From NCBI RefSeq assembly GCF_000482465.1, contig NZ_KI519422.1, positions 376,926 to 440,925 of the forward strand: DNA of 64,000 nucleotides, given 5' to 3'. Made by a program: the position numbers and the translations under genes. The notes under the pieces were generated by a model. The model had not been told where the DNA came from. It worked only from the letters and a program-made list of their open reading frames with translations, and ran no database searches. This document shows positions 17,234 through 26,588 of this stretch, one piece after another (within the stretch, counting starts at the first letter, position 1; each line of letters opens with the position of its first letter). The DNA comes from Runella limosa DSM 17973. GTDB lineage: Bacteria > Bacteroidota > Bacteroidia > Cytophagales > Spirosomataceae.

Positions 17234-19564
17234 ATGTCAAGAATCACGGCTGTCTGGCTTTTTCTGGTTGGAATCGTGCTGAGTAGCTGCTCGGTATCGA
17301 AGCACTTGCCTGCGGGAGAGAGCCTGTACATGGGGGCGGAAGTAAAAGTGGTAGCTGACTCGGCAGTATCGGCCAAAGATGCCAAGGCCGTGAAGGCAAT
17401 GGTAGAACCCTTGATTCGGCCTGTGCCAAACAGTAGCTTGTTGGGTTTCCCGTACAAAGTTTGGTTCTATTATTTTATGGGTGAGCCTACCAAAGAAAAG
17501 AGCTTTCGAGGGTGGTTTCGGAAGCGTTTTGGAGAAGCGCCCGTGTTGGCAAGTCGTCGGGCTGTTACTGCAAACGGCGAAATAGTCACGAATTATCTCC
17601 AAAATGAAGGTTATTTCCGTACCGAAGCTTCGGGGGAGTTGGTTGAAAAAGGGCGTACCGCCAAAGCCCATTATACGGTCGCCCTAAAACCACGGTATTT
17701 GATTGAAAACGTTGAATTTGTGGATCCCAATACGGGACGAGGTTTTACCCGAGAATTTCTCAAAAACCGCCAAGCGTCCCTGCTAAAACCAGGGCAGCCT
17801 TACCAGCTTTCGGTCATTGAGGCCGAGCGCCAGCGGATTGAACGGGATTTGAAACGCGTTGGGTTTTATTACTTTCGCCCCGACTACCTCATTGTCAAGG
17901 CCGATACCAACCTCAAGCGAAATCGGGTGAATCTGTACGTGGAGCTAAAACCCAACACAACCCAGTTGGCTCTAAAAAGGTATTTTATTAAAAATGTGTA
18001 TGTCATTTCGGACAATGGCTTGCTGCGTTCAGATACCTTGGCGGGAGCAGTGTATCGACGTGGTTTTCAGATTGTGGATCCTGCGCGGGCGTACCGTGTT
18101 CGGACATTTGCCGATGCCATTGGTTTTCGCCCTAAAGCAATGTATAGCAGCGACATACAAGATGTGTCGTTGTCGCGGCTAATCAACCTCAAGAATTTTA
18201 AATTTGTTAAAAATCGCTTTGAGTTGCTTCCTCGGTCCGATTCGGCTTTGTTGGATGTGTATTATTATTTGACACCACTGAAAAAGAAATCGCTGCGGGC
18301 AGAACTAAGTGCCGTTACGAAGTCAAGCAACCTGACAGGGTCGCAGCTAAACCTGACGTGGATGAACCGAAACCTGTTTCGGGGAGCTGAAATGCTTCGC
18401 CTGACGGCCAATGCGGGGATAGATGTGCAGCTGGGACGTCAGCGGAATATCAAAGTGCGAGATTATTACCGAACGAGCGTAGAAGGTGAACTGTCGTTCC
18501 CGCGTTTTGTCTTGCCTTTTTACCGAATGAACCCCGCCAAAAACCAAACATTGCCCAAAACAACGTTGACGGTAGGGTACGAAGAGTTATCTCAAAAAGA
18601 TTTTTATACCCAAACCTCAGTGAAGTTCAACTGGGGCTACGTGTGGCGGCGAAGCACGAGGTTTGAACACTCATTTACGCCCATTTCGCTCAACCTTGTC
18701 AAGCCCCGAAACATTAGCGAGGCATTGGTGGACAGCATCACTTCGGCTACTGTTTCTTTGCAAGATTTACTTCGGTATTTTAGTATCCTCGAAAACCGCC
18801 TCATTTTGGGAGCGCAGTACAACTTTAGCTTTACCCCGCAGTCCGCTTTTGGTAGTAAAGGAAAGTTTGTCTTGAATGCGGGGGCCGATATTGCAGGAAA
18901 TGTGGCGGGCCTCATTGCCAAAGGCCGCCAAGAAGTGGGCATGGTGTTTGGCATTCCGTACGAACAATACGCGCGTTTCGATGCCGATATGCGGTACTAT
19001 TACGATTTTACGCCTTCCATCCGTTGGGCCAATCGTATCCTTGGAGGGGTGGGGATTCCCTACGGAAACTCGTTTGCGTTGCCTCAGTTTAAGCAATATT
19101 TTGCGGGTGGAAGCAACGGGATTAGGGCGTTTCGTGGGCGGTCCGTTGGGCCAGGAGGCTACCAGCCCGACTCGCTGAGTTTGTTTGGCTTTACTTCCTT
19201 TGGGGATATTCGACTGGAAGCCAATACGGAGCTTCGGTTTAAAGTAAATCAATACATTGAAACGGCGCTTTTTGCCGATGCGGGCAATATCTGGATGTAT
19301 CGAAATTTCGATAATTCGTTTTATTTTCCCGAAGACAATGCCGTTTTTACCAATAAGTTTTACAAACAAGTAGCCGTAGGAGCGGGGCTTGGCTTGCGCT
19401 TGACCTTGCCGTTTTTGTTGCTTCGTTTCGACTTAGCGACGCCCCTTCGCAAGCCTTGGCTTCCCGAAACCGACCGTTGGGTGATTCGTCAAATGGACTT
19501 TGGAAGCCGTAGCTGGCGAAAAGAAAATTTGGTACTCAACATTGCCGTTGGGTATTCGTTTTAG
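17234..19564 (+). CDS. TamA-like Omp85 outer-membrane lipoprotein (TamL type)
   Basis: A 776-residue Omp85-family protein. The N-terminus is a lipoprotein signal (VLSSCSVSK, Cys at about residue 19), the feature that marks the Bacteroidota variant called TamL, rather than the plain signal peptide of proteobacterial TamA. After it come POTRA-like repeats (about 100-350) and a C-terminal 16-strand beta barrel (about 370-776). The barrel contains the Omp85 lid-lock segment GGSNGIRAFRGRSVGPG near 635-650 and ends with the aromatic strand NIAVGYSF. It is co-transcribed with tamB and is its likely partner in outer-membrane assembly. Confidence 0.88.
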   Translation: MSRITAVWLFLVGIVLSSCSVSKHLPAGESLYMGAEVKVVADSAVSAKDAKAVKAMVEPLIRPVPNSSLLGFPYKVWFYYFMGEPTKEKSFRGWFRKRFGEAPVLASRRAVTANGEIVTNYLQNEGYFRTEASGELVEKGRTAKAHYTVALKPRYLIENVEFVDPNTGRGFTREFLKNRQASLLKPGQPYQLSVIEAERQRIERDLKRVGFYYFRPDYLIVKADTNLKRNRVNLYVELKPNTTQLALKRYFIKNVYVISDNGLLRSDTLAGAVYRRGFQIVDPARAYRVRTFADAIGFRPKAMYSSDIQDVSLSRLINLKNFKFVKNRFELLPRSDSALLDVYYYLTPLKKKSLRAELSAVTKSSNLTGSQLNLTWMNRNLFRGAEMLRLTANAGIDVQLGRQRNIKVRDYYRTSVEGELSFPRFVLPFYRMNPAKNQTLPKTTLTVGYEELSQKDFYTQTSVKFNWGYVWRRSTRFEHSFTPISLNLVKPRNISEALVDSITSATVSLQDLLRYFSILENRLILGAQYNFSFTPQSAFGSKGKFVLNAGADIAGNVAGLIAKGRQEVGMVFGIPYEQYARFDADMRYYYDFTPSIRWANRILGGVGIPYGNSFALPQFKQYFAGGSNGIRAFRGRSVGPGGYQPDSLSLFGFTSFGDIRLEANTELRFKVNQYIETALFADAGNIWMYRNFDNSFYFPEDNAVFTNKFYKQVAVGAGLGLRLTLPFLLLRFDLATPLRKPWLPETDRWVIRQMDFGSRSWRKENLVLNIAVGYSF

Positions 19565-19565
19565 C

Positions 19566-20399
19566 CTACACTTCTGCCACGCCAAAAGCCCGTTCGGGGG
19601 CTTTCCCTTCGGCAATGAGAAAACCGTTGGGCGTCAGGTGCGTAAACTCTTTAAAGTCGCGTACCAAATGTTGATAATCATAATAACCCAATTCGAGCGC
19701 AATTGTGAGCCAATCTTTGTGCGGTTGGGCATTCTTGAATTTTACGGCTTTTTCAAAACGCGTAATTCGGTCGAAGGTTTTGGGACTTACACCGACCCTT
19801 TCGGTGAAAACTCGGTGAAACTGACGGACACTTAGGCAGGCATCGTCGGCCAAAGTGTCCATAAAAAGTGTCTTGTTTTGGGATAAAACAACTTGCGCCA
19901 CTTTGTCAACCCCAAGCAGTGGGCGTTTTGACTTTTTAATCAGTTTTTCCAAAAAACGTTCTGCCAGTAGAATGGCCCCAAAAGGGTCGTCTAAATTGGA
20001 AATTTCTTCGTGAACCGAACGAATATCGCTCCCCCAAATCGCTTCGGCGTCAATAAACGTATTGGTCAATTCAGAAGAAGGAAGACCCGTGAGTCGAAAT
20101 AACGCCGTTGGTTGCAAGACAATCTGCAACGCCCAAAAATCGCGCCCAATGTATCGGTTTGTTAGCAGCGTATGCTGGCCGTTGAGGGTACATTGGGGAT
20201 GTTTTTGCAGCGGTGCGTCGTTGGAATATCCTACGTTTTGTAAATCTCTCAAATAAAAAACCAAGCATTGCTCGGGGCGGGGCACGTAGGCTTTGAAAGG
20301 CAATACCTCATTCGCCCCAAACTTAAATCGAATGATTTGGTGTTTGCGGACGTATTCTTGCAAATGCAAACTGGGCAGTACATCTTTCAGAATAACCAT
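19566..20399 (-). CDS. AraC-family transcriptional regulator
   Basis: The 277-residue protein has a C-terminal AraC helix-turn-helix domain (about residues 165-265, with LADDACLSVRQFHRVFTERVG and ALELGYYDYQHLVRDFKEF). Its N-terminal 150 residues resemble the DUF6597-type sensor domain often found in AraC proteins of this phylum. The start codon follows the stop of the cupin gene by one base, so the two form an operon and may respond to the same signal. It is convergent with the TamA-like gene, with stops one base apart. The effector is unknown. Confidence 0.8.
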   Translation of the reverse strand: MVILKDVLPSLHLQEYVRKHQIIRFKFGANEVLPFKAYVPRPEQCLVFYLRDLQNVGYSNDAPLQKHPQCTLNGQHTLLTNRYIGRDFWALQIVLQPTALFRLTGLPSSELTNTFIDAEAIWGSDIRSVHEEISNLDDPFGAILLAERFLEKLIKKSKRPLLGVDKVAQVVLSQNKTLFMDTLADDACLSVRQFHRVFTERVGVSPKTFDRITRFEKAVKFKNAQPHKDWLTIALELGYYDYQHLVRDFKEFTHLTPNGFLIAEGKAPERAFGVAEV

Positions 20400-20400
20400 T

Positions 20401-20946
20401 TTATTTTAGGCTTAAAGGTGGTCCTACATTTTTCATGCCGTGCGCCATGGTGATTTGTTGAAACTCTTCTTCGGTTGGTGGCGCCTTCAATTCATTCATT
20501 TTTAGGAAAAATTCTTCCATTTTTCCCGCAGGCTGCACCATGTAAATCAACTTGCCTTTGTCGCTCAGTTGAATCCACGTGTGGGGGATTTTGCGGGGTA
20601 AAAATATCGTGTCTCCTGGCGCTAACACTTCTTCTTTTTCGCCTACCCGAAACCGATAGCTTCCTTCTACCACCGTAAAGATTTCGTCTTGGTCGTTGTG
20701 TACGTGCAGGACGGGGCCTTCTTTGACATGGCCAATATACTCAAAAACAGCCAATTGTCCATTGGTATCTTTTCCCGAAATCTTAACATCGTTGGGATTA
20801 ATACCCTTGTAGGGCGTATGAACCCCAAAGCGAGCTTCCCCATTCTTGACGAGGAAAGGTTTAGGGTTACTTTGGGCAAATAATTTGGGGGCGAAACTGC
20901 CAGCCGTAGCTACTGCGGTGGCAGAAAGAAAGAATCTCCGTTGCAT
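20401..20946 (-). CDS. Exported cupin-domain protein
   Basis: A 181-residue protein, starting at the ATG at 20946 (MQRRFFLSATAVATAGS), which begins a twin-arginine-like signal; 12 codons of open frame before it add nothing. The mature part is a single cupin barrel with both conserved motifs: HVHNDQDEIFTVVEGSYRF (His, His and Glu metal ligands) and LPRKIPHTWIQL (last His ligand). Members bind a metal and act as dioxygenases, isomerases or sensors; the substrate cannot be told. It is the first gene of an operon with the AraC regulator that follows. Confidence 0.75.
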   Translation of the reverse strand: MQRRFFLSATAVATAGSFAPKLFAQSNPKPFLVKNGEARFGVHTPYKGINPNDVKISGKDTNGQLAVFEYIGHVKEGPVLHVHNDQDEIFTVVEGSYRFRVGEKEEVLAPGDTIFLPRKIPHTWIQLSDKGKLIYMVQPAGKMEEFFLKMNELKAPPTEEEFQQITMAHGMKNVGPPLSLK

Positions 20947-21125
20947 ACGAATGAAGTAAATTTTGTGCGTGAATGATGACACAAAAGTGGAAAGTCGGAG
21001 AAAAAAGTTGGTGGTAAAAATCGGACGTTTTGGGGATAAAAGCCATTTGAAAAGACGGATAGCCCCAAAGAGAGTAATTTTTAGGGTTGAGTTTCTTTTC
21101 TGAGCATTCGCCTTAAACCTTAATC

Positions 21126-22349
21126 ATGTCGCAAAAATCCACCTTACAACACCTTGTTCAAATTCCCGTTATTGTTGCCGCACTGGGATATTTAGTAGAT
21201 ATGTACGACCTGTTTTTGTTCAGCGTCGTGCGTGTCAATAGCCTCAAATCTTTGGGCGTTTCGGCCGACCAACTTCTTCCAGAAGGCGTGTTCTTACTCA
21301 ATACCCAATTGGCAGGTTTGCTCATTGGTGGGGTGTTTTGGGGGATATTGGGCGACAAAAAAGGCCGTCTTTCCATTCTTTTTGGTTCAATTCTAATGTA
21401 CTCGCTGGCCAATATTGCCAATGGATTTGTCGAAACCGTAGAGCAGTATGCTTTTTTGCGTTTTATCGCGGGCATTGGCCTTGCGGGCGAACTAGGCGCA
21501 GGAATTACCCTTGTATCAGAAGTGTTACCTAAAGAAATTCGGGGCTACGGAACTACGGTTGTTGCGACGATGGGGCTGGTGGGCGCGATCATGGCCAATT
21601 TTGTGGCTGATTGGTTCGATTGGCGCGTATCGTACTTTGTAGGCGGTGGCATGGGGCTTGTGCTGCTGATTTTACGCTTAAATGTGTTTGAGTCTGGTTT
21701 GTTTGAAAAAGTAAAATCGCGGAAAGTTCAGAAAGGTAATATTTTGATGCTGTTCAACAACCGACGCCGTTTTACTAAGTACTTGTTGTCGATTCTCATT
21801 GGCATTCCTTTGTGGTTTGTGACGGGCGTTTTGATGACTTTCTCGCCCGAATTTGGCAAAGCCGTCGGACTGACCGAACCCATTTTGGCGGGTAAATGCG
21901 TCATGTTTGCTTTTTCTGGACAAATCGTCGGGGATATTGTGAGCGGCCTTGTCAGTCAGTACCTCAAAAGCCGTAAAAAAGTAATGGGGCTGTTTATTCT
22001 GCTTTCGTTTGTATTCATGCTTGCTTACCTGCTATTCCCAGTCAAAAGCGCCGATTCGTTTTATGTGATTTGTGTGTTATTGGGCTTTTGTAACGGGTAT
22101 TGGACGATTTTTATCACGATTGCAGCCGAGCTTTTTGGCACAAACCTCCGCGCGACGGTGGCTACCTCCGTGCCTAACGTGGTGCGCGGAACCGCCATTA
22201 TTCTTACTTCGGCATTTGTAGCTCTAAAACCCAGTTTAGGCATCATCAACAGCGCCGTATTGATTGGAACAGTCACCGTAATCATAGCATTGGCATCGCT
22301 GTATTTCTTGGAAGAAACTTTCACCAAAGACCTCAATTACGAAGAATGA
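21126..22349 (+). CDS. MFS transporter, metabolite/H+ symporter type
   Basis: A 407-residue integral membrane protein with about twelve hydrophobic segments. The MFS motif A is GDKKGRLSILFG after helix 2, and the acidic/basic pair GYLVDMYDLFLFSVVR in helix 1 is typical of the sugar and metabolite:proton symporter branch. The helix-4 segment RFIAGIGLAGELGAG supports that branch. The substrate is unknown. It is divergent from the cupin/AraC operon with 179 bases between them, so the AraC protein could regulate both. A terminator follows at 22384. Confidence 0.8.
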   Translation: MSQKSTLQHLVQIPVIVAALGYLVDMYDLFLFSVVRVNSLKSLGVSADQLLPEGVFLLNTQLAGLLIGGVFWGILGDKKGRLSILFGSILMYSLANIANGFVETVEQYAFLRFIAGIGLAGELGAGITLVSEVLPKEIRGYGTTVVATMGLVGAIMANFVADWFDWRVSYFVGGGMGLVLLILRLNVFESGLFEKVKSRKVQKGNILMLFNNRRRFTKYLLSILIGIPLWFVTGVLMTFSPEFGKAVGLTEPILAGKCVMFAFSGQIVGDIVSGLVSQYLKSRKKVMGLFILLSFVFMLAYLLFPVKSADSFYVICVLLGFCNGYWTIFITIAAELFGTNLRATVATSVPNVVRGTAIILTSAFVALKPSLGIINSAVLIGTVTVIIALASLYFLEETFTKDLNYEE

Positions 22350-22383
22350 GTTGAACTCTTATCGAGGGATTGTATATTTTATT

Positions 22384-22426
22384 ACCTTACCGTTAAATGC
22401 GACAAAATTTTCGGTAAGGTTTTTTC
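22384..22426 (+). terminator. Rho-independent terminator after the MFS gene
   Basis: ACCTTACCG and CGGTAAGGT form the stem across a 24-base AT-rich loop, followed by TTTTTT. Confidence 0.65.
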
Positions 22427-22570
22427 GTTTTTAGTAAGACTTACCCCCTTTGAGATTAGATTTTGCTTAGAAACGCAGCGTAAACAACGAAATTTGCGTA
22501 AACAAGATAACAACATAATACGTTGAAATTAGGCACAAGATTTGAGGAAGAGGAGAAAGAGACTAAACCA

Positions 22571-25500
22571 ATGAGAAAGCAACCCTACATATTTCTTGTT
22601 ATTATCGGCTTATGGGCGTTGGGGATGGCATTGCCTACCCAAGTACACGCTCAGTTTGACGTGAAAGGTAAACTGTGTATTCCCGATGTAGAATGTAAAA
22701 GCGATTCTGTGACGTTCTCGGATACACTCAAAACTTCTACGGCTTGGCTTTGGGATTTTGGCGACCCAGGCAGTGGTACCCAAAATACCTCTACCAAAGT
22801 CAGTGCCAAGCACTTGTACCAAACGCCAGGGCCTTATACCGTGACGCTGACGCGGACGGTCAATGGGGTGCCGCAGATAGTAACCAAAACCATTAATATT
22901 GGTGTTCCTCCGCCACAATTCCCAGGTTGGCGGCGCGATACGATGATTTGTAAGGAAGATTTGGGAAAATTAATCCTGAACCCTTATCCCTCCAACGCGC
23001 CTTCGGGAGCAAAATACCTGTGGTTTCCCAACGGAGATTCTACCCAAACCATGCGCGTGGACAGCTCGGGCTGTTATTCGGTAGAAGTAACCAACGCCGA
23101 AGGCTGTACCTACGAAGACCGCATCAACGTAAAAGTTTGTTTGGAACAAAGCAGTCAGGAAGGCGCAAAGTGGTATTTTGGAAATAATGCGGGTTTGGAT
23201 TTTTCGGGCGGTAGCCCAACCCCCCTCACCAATGGCCAGCTGAATACGCCAGAAGGGACGTCGTCAATTGCCAACTCGAAAGGACAACTCTTGTTTTATA
23301 CCGATGGGATCAGCATTTATGACAAAGGCGGTGCACTGATGCCCTCTAAGGATGGGACGACTACGCCTTTGGGAGGAAGCCCGAACTCTACCCAATCGGC
23401 TTTGATTGTGCCAAAACCTACCTGTCGGGGATGTGAGTATTTGTATTACGTGTTTACAACTTCTGACATTAATGGCAAAAAACAACTCAGTTATAGCCTC
23501 GTCGATATGCGCCGTAACGGAGGAAAAGGAGAAATTGTAGAAAAAAATCAAGTACTAACCGACAATACAACCGAACGGATTACGTCGGTTCGGAACGACC
23601 AAGATTCGACCTACTGGGTAGTTACCCACGATTATAATAGCAACACTTTCAAGGTATATCACGTAACCAAAGCGGGTATTGAAGGGCCTACGGCTTATCC
23701 GTTGGGAACGCTCCAAAACACACCTAACCAAGCAGAAGGATACATGAAGTTTTCGGCCCAAGATAGTACGGGTTCGAGACGATTGGCAATGGTAGTGCCT
23801 GGGCCACCCAAAAACTTGGTACAGATTTACACTTTTAGCGATTCGTCGGGGAGGCTTTCGGCACCTTTGACCATTGACATAGGCCCTGCGCCGCCCAAGG
23901 CATACGGGGTCGAATTTTCACCCGATGGTTCTAAAATGTACGTCACCCTGCAAAAAGACGACAGTGATACAACCCTATCGCGTCTTTATCAGTACGATAT
24001 TAGTTTGGGGGATTCGGCTCGCATTGCCGATTCTAAAATACTCATCGACAGTTCGGCAACGCAGGTATATGGCGCTTTGCAAGTAGGCTCCGATGGGCGT
24101 ATTTACATGGCTATCAAAGGCAGTCAGTATTTGGGGGTAATTAATTATCCCGACGAAGATTCTCAGGACGAAGTACGGTTTGTTGAAAGGGGGATTAATT
24201 TGGGAGGAAAAATCAGCCAAATTGGCTTGCCCAACTTTGTCTTTAACTTTACCCAAGAGTCTTCTGGGCCAGGTTTTACGTATTCGGATACCTGTTCCAA
24301 CCAAGCTACCAATTTCCAAGCGTCCCCTCTCTGCGACCCTATCAAAGATTCTTACACGTGGAATTTTGGGGATGGCTCTGCGCCAATCGTTGGCCAAAAC
24401 CAACAAGTACAGCATACCTACCGAAACCCAGGTAGTTACACAGTGAGTTTACGTTTAGTGAACCGTTGTAAAGACACGACCATTACCCAACGAATCACGA
24501 TTGTGGCTACCCCTGACCCGATTAATCTGAGGTCGCCGATAGATACGTGCGTCAATCGACTGGTACTGGATGCGGGCGTCCAAGCCGAAGAGTATATATG
24601 GCTGAGGAATGGTGCGGTGATTGCGCGAACAAAAACGATTACGTTGCAACCCAATGGGGGTTCAGGAACGTATCGGGTGATTGCTGCCAATGGCATAGAA
24701 GGGCAGTGTCGGGTACAAGGAGGTACGCAAATAACCATGAGAAGACCGCCCGCGTATGTATTGAGTGATACCAGTTTGTGTGTTGGAGGTGGAACGGTTG
24801 TATTAGATGGAAAACCTTCTCTCACAAATTGGAATAAATTTCAGTGGAGCACAGGAGAAACTTCACAGACCATTACGGTCAGCAGACCAGGGGCATATTC
24901 AGTTCAAGTGACCATCAATGCGGGCACTCCCCAAGCCTGTGTAAACGAAGATACCATCCAAGTACGCGCCTTACCCAAGGCACGAATGCAAGCGACCCTT
25001 ACCCCGCCGACGGGCTGTACCACGCGCGACGGCAGGATTGTGATTGGAAGTATTACGCCTGCGGGCAATTATACCTTTAGCTGGTTTGGACAACCGAACG
25101 ACACGCCACTAACGGGTACGGGAAATACGTTGGCGAGTTTAGGCGAAGGGACGTACAAAGTCCGACTGACGGGTAACCCAACGGTTTGTGCGACCGATTC
25201 GTCATTTACCTTGCGGGTGGTCAAAAACCTACGACTACAACCGACGGTGGTTGATGCCCGATGTACCGTTCCCAATGCAGGGGCTATCAACCTTTCTACC
25301 TTGGCAGGAACTCCAACGCGCTATGTTTGGACCAATGCTACGGGGGGAACGGTAGGTACAAATGCGCCAATCATCAGCAACTTGTTGCCAGGGAAATACA
25401 ACGTGCAAGTGACCGATGCGGGCGGGTGCGATACCACCTTGCGCGACATAACTGTGGGAGTGTTACCTGAGAAGTTTCTAAGCCTTGGCCCCGACCGTGA

Positions 25501-26206
25501 AAAATGTGTTGGAGATACGGCTTTGTTGGTGCCAACCCTTCCCAATATTGCAGGCAATCAATACCAATGGAGTACGGGAGAAACGACTAACCGAATTACG
25601 GTGAGTCGAGCAGGAACGTATTCATTGACAGTGACCAACTCCGTGACGGGCTGTACCGATACCGACAATTTTGTGTATTCGTTGGCGCCGAGACCCGTCT
25701 ATGATTTAAACCGTGATGTAGGGTTGTGTGATTTGGATGTGGGTGCAACGGCGACATTAATTATTCGCCCTACGACGCCCAATTTACGCTATCGTTGGTT
25801 TCCGCCTCTTGATGCCACAACGCTACGGGTTACCGTAGGTCAGGTTGGAACGTATCGAGTGAGTATTACCAGCCCAGCCAGTTGTGAAGTCACCGACTCA
25901 GTGCAAGTGGTGGTGCGGTGTGAGCCTCGATTGTTTATCCCTGACGCATTTTCTCCAAACGCGGATGGCCAAAACGACCTGTTGGATGTGTATGGCGACC
26001 ACTTGAGCGATTTTGAATTGAAGATTTTTAACCGTTGGGGAGAAGTTATTTTTCATACCAACGATATGAATGAGAAGTGGGATGGCAAATACCGAGGTGC
26101 GCTTTATCCTCCGATGACCTATCCTTATGTGGTCTCGTTTAAGTCTAAATTTTTCCCCGACCGCCCTCGTATTTCTCAACGAGGGGCGGTGACGCTACTT
26201 CGATAA
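22571..26206 (+). CDS. Secreted PKD-domain protein, T9SS type B sorting
   Basis: A 1211-residue secreted protein. The ATG at 22571 starts a signal peptide (MRKQPYIFLVIIGLWALG, cleavage after VHA); an open TTG start 16 codons earlier would give a charged N-terminus. A PKD domain (SFSD-type core with AWLWDFGDPGSG) follows the leader, then a region of short repeats resembling a beta propeller (about 200-560, with YSLVDMRRNG, FSPDGSKMYVT and GSDGRIYMAI). A second PKD domain has YTWNFGDGSAPI, and several Ig-like SWSTGETSQTITV modules come next. The last 90 residues (LFIPDAFSPNADGQND to GAVTLLR) are the gliding-motility-associated C-terminal domain used for type IX secretion. It is probably a cell-surface adhesin. 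Confidence 0.88.
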   Translation: MRKQPYIFLVIIGLWALGMALPTQVHAQFDVKGKLCIPDVECKSDSVTFSDTLKTSTAWLWDFGDPGSGTQNTSTKVSAKHLYQTPGPYTVTLTRTVNGVPQIVTKTINIGVPPPQFPGWRRDTMICKEDLGKLILNPYPSNAPSGAKYLWFPNGDSTQTMRVDSSGCYSVEVTNAEGCTYEDRINVKVCLEQSSQEGAKWYFGNNAGLDFSGGSPTPLTNGQLNTPEGTSSIANSKGQLLFYTDGISIYDKGGALMPSKDGTTTPLGGSPNSTQSALIVPKPTCRGCEYLYYVFTTSDINGKKQLSYSLVDMRRNGGKGEIVEKNQVLTDNTTERITSVRNDQDSTYWVVTHDYNSNTFKVYHVTKAGIEGPTAYPLGTLQNTPNQAEGYMKFSAQDSTGSRRLAMVVPGPPKNLVQIYTFSDSSGRLSAPLTIDIGPAPPKAYGVEFSPDGSKMYVTLQKDDSDTTLSRLYQYDISLGDSARIADSKILIDSSATQVYGALQVGSDGRIYMAIKGSQYLGVINYPDEDSQDEVRFVERGINLGGKISQIGLPNFVFNFTQESSGPGFTYSDTCSNQATNFQASPLCDPIKDSYTWNFGDGSAPIVGQNQQVQHTYRNPGSYTVSLRLVNRCKDTTITQRITIVATPDPINLRSPIDTCVNRLVLDAGVQAEEYIWLRNGAVIARTKTITLQPNGGSGTYRVIAANGIEGQCRVQGGTQITMRRPPAYVLSDTSLCVGGGTVVLDGKPSLTNWNKFQWSTGETSQTITVSRPGAYSVQVTINAGTPQACVNEDTIQVRALPKARMQATLTPPTGCTTRDGRIVIGSITPAGNYTFSWFGQPNDTPLTGTGNTLASLGEGTYKVRLTGNPTVCATDSSFTLRVVKNLRLQPTVVDARCTVPNAGAINLSTLAGTPTRYVWTNATGGTVGTNAPIISNLLPGKYNVQVTDAGGCDTTLRDITVGVLPEKFLSLGPDREKCVGDTALLVPTLPNIAGNQYQWSTGETTNRITVSRAGTYSLTVTNSVTGCTDTDNFVYSLAPRPVYDLNRDVGLCDLDVGATATLIIRPTTPNLRYRWFPPLDATTLRVTVGQVGTYRVSITSPASCEVTDSVQVVVRCEPRLFIPDAFSPNADGQNDLLDVYGDHLSDFELKIFNRWGEVIFHTNDMNEKWDGKYRGALYPPMTYPYVVSFKSKFFPDRPRISQRGAVTLLR

Positions 26207-26213
26207 CCAAAAA

Positions 26214-26511
26214 TTACCGTGGGAAAGCCTCTAATACACGCTTGACAATCCCATCAAGCGACGAGTTTTCGATCCAGCGAACGACCATCACGAGTTCATG
26301 GTCGGGGTCAACATAAACGATGTTTGTCCCGTTACCAACGTGATAATACACGTTCGCTGGAGCGTTCGGAAGCGGTTTACGGTCGGTATTCAAAAACCAG
26401 TTCATATACCCATAGGTCGGTTGGGCGGAAGTGGACGTAGTTGCTTGTTTCACCCACTGTTCTGAGAGCAATTGTTTGCCGTTCCAGCGTCCGCGATGCA
26501 GGGTCAATAGT
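26214..26511 (-). pseudogene. C-terminal part of a serine hydrolase split by Tn3
   Basis: Holds the last 96 residues of a class C beta-lactamase-family protein (TLHRGRWNGKQLLSEQWVKQ to VLEAFPR), including the late YGYMNWFLN and GNGTNIVYVDP segments. It lost its first three quarters to the transposon at 26512-30483. Joining it to 30484-31415 over one copy of the 6-bp duplication gives codons GGA CTA TTG ACC CTG and an uninterrupted 407-residue protein. The fragment alone has no start worth trusting. Confidence 0.9.
26506..26511. repeat. Target-site duplication, left copy
   Basis: AATAGT directly precedes the left inverted end of the transposon and is repeated at 30484-30489 directly after the right end. 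Confidence 0.8.
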
Positions 26512-26562
26512 GGGTTAAATTAAAAGTTAGTACAAAAAGCGCCACGGGTTTGACGTAGCAAA
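26512..26562 (+). repeat. Tn3-family left terminal inverted repeat
   Basis: Pairs with 30433-30483 over 51 bases with mismatches at positions 16 (T/A) and 42 (A/G). The shared inner block is GCGCCACGGGTTTG. Confidence 0.92.
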
Positions 26563-26588
26563 GTTGGCGGAGTATAGATCAGCTGTAT

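Noticed and set aside
18767-19369. 200-residue open frame opposite the TamA-like barrel
   Set aside because: It is antisense to the conserved Omp85 strands.
26506-26511. A 5-bp duplication for the Tn3 element
   Set aside because: With 5 bp the inverted ends would be uneven by one base and the repaired gene would be out of frame; 6 bp fits both.
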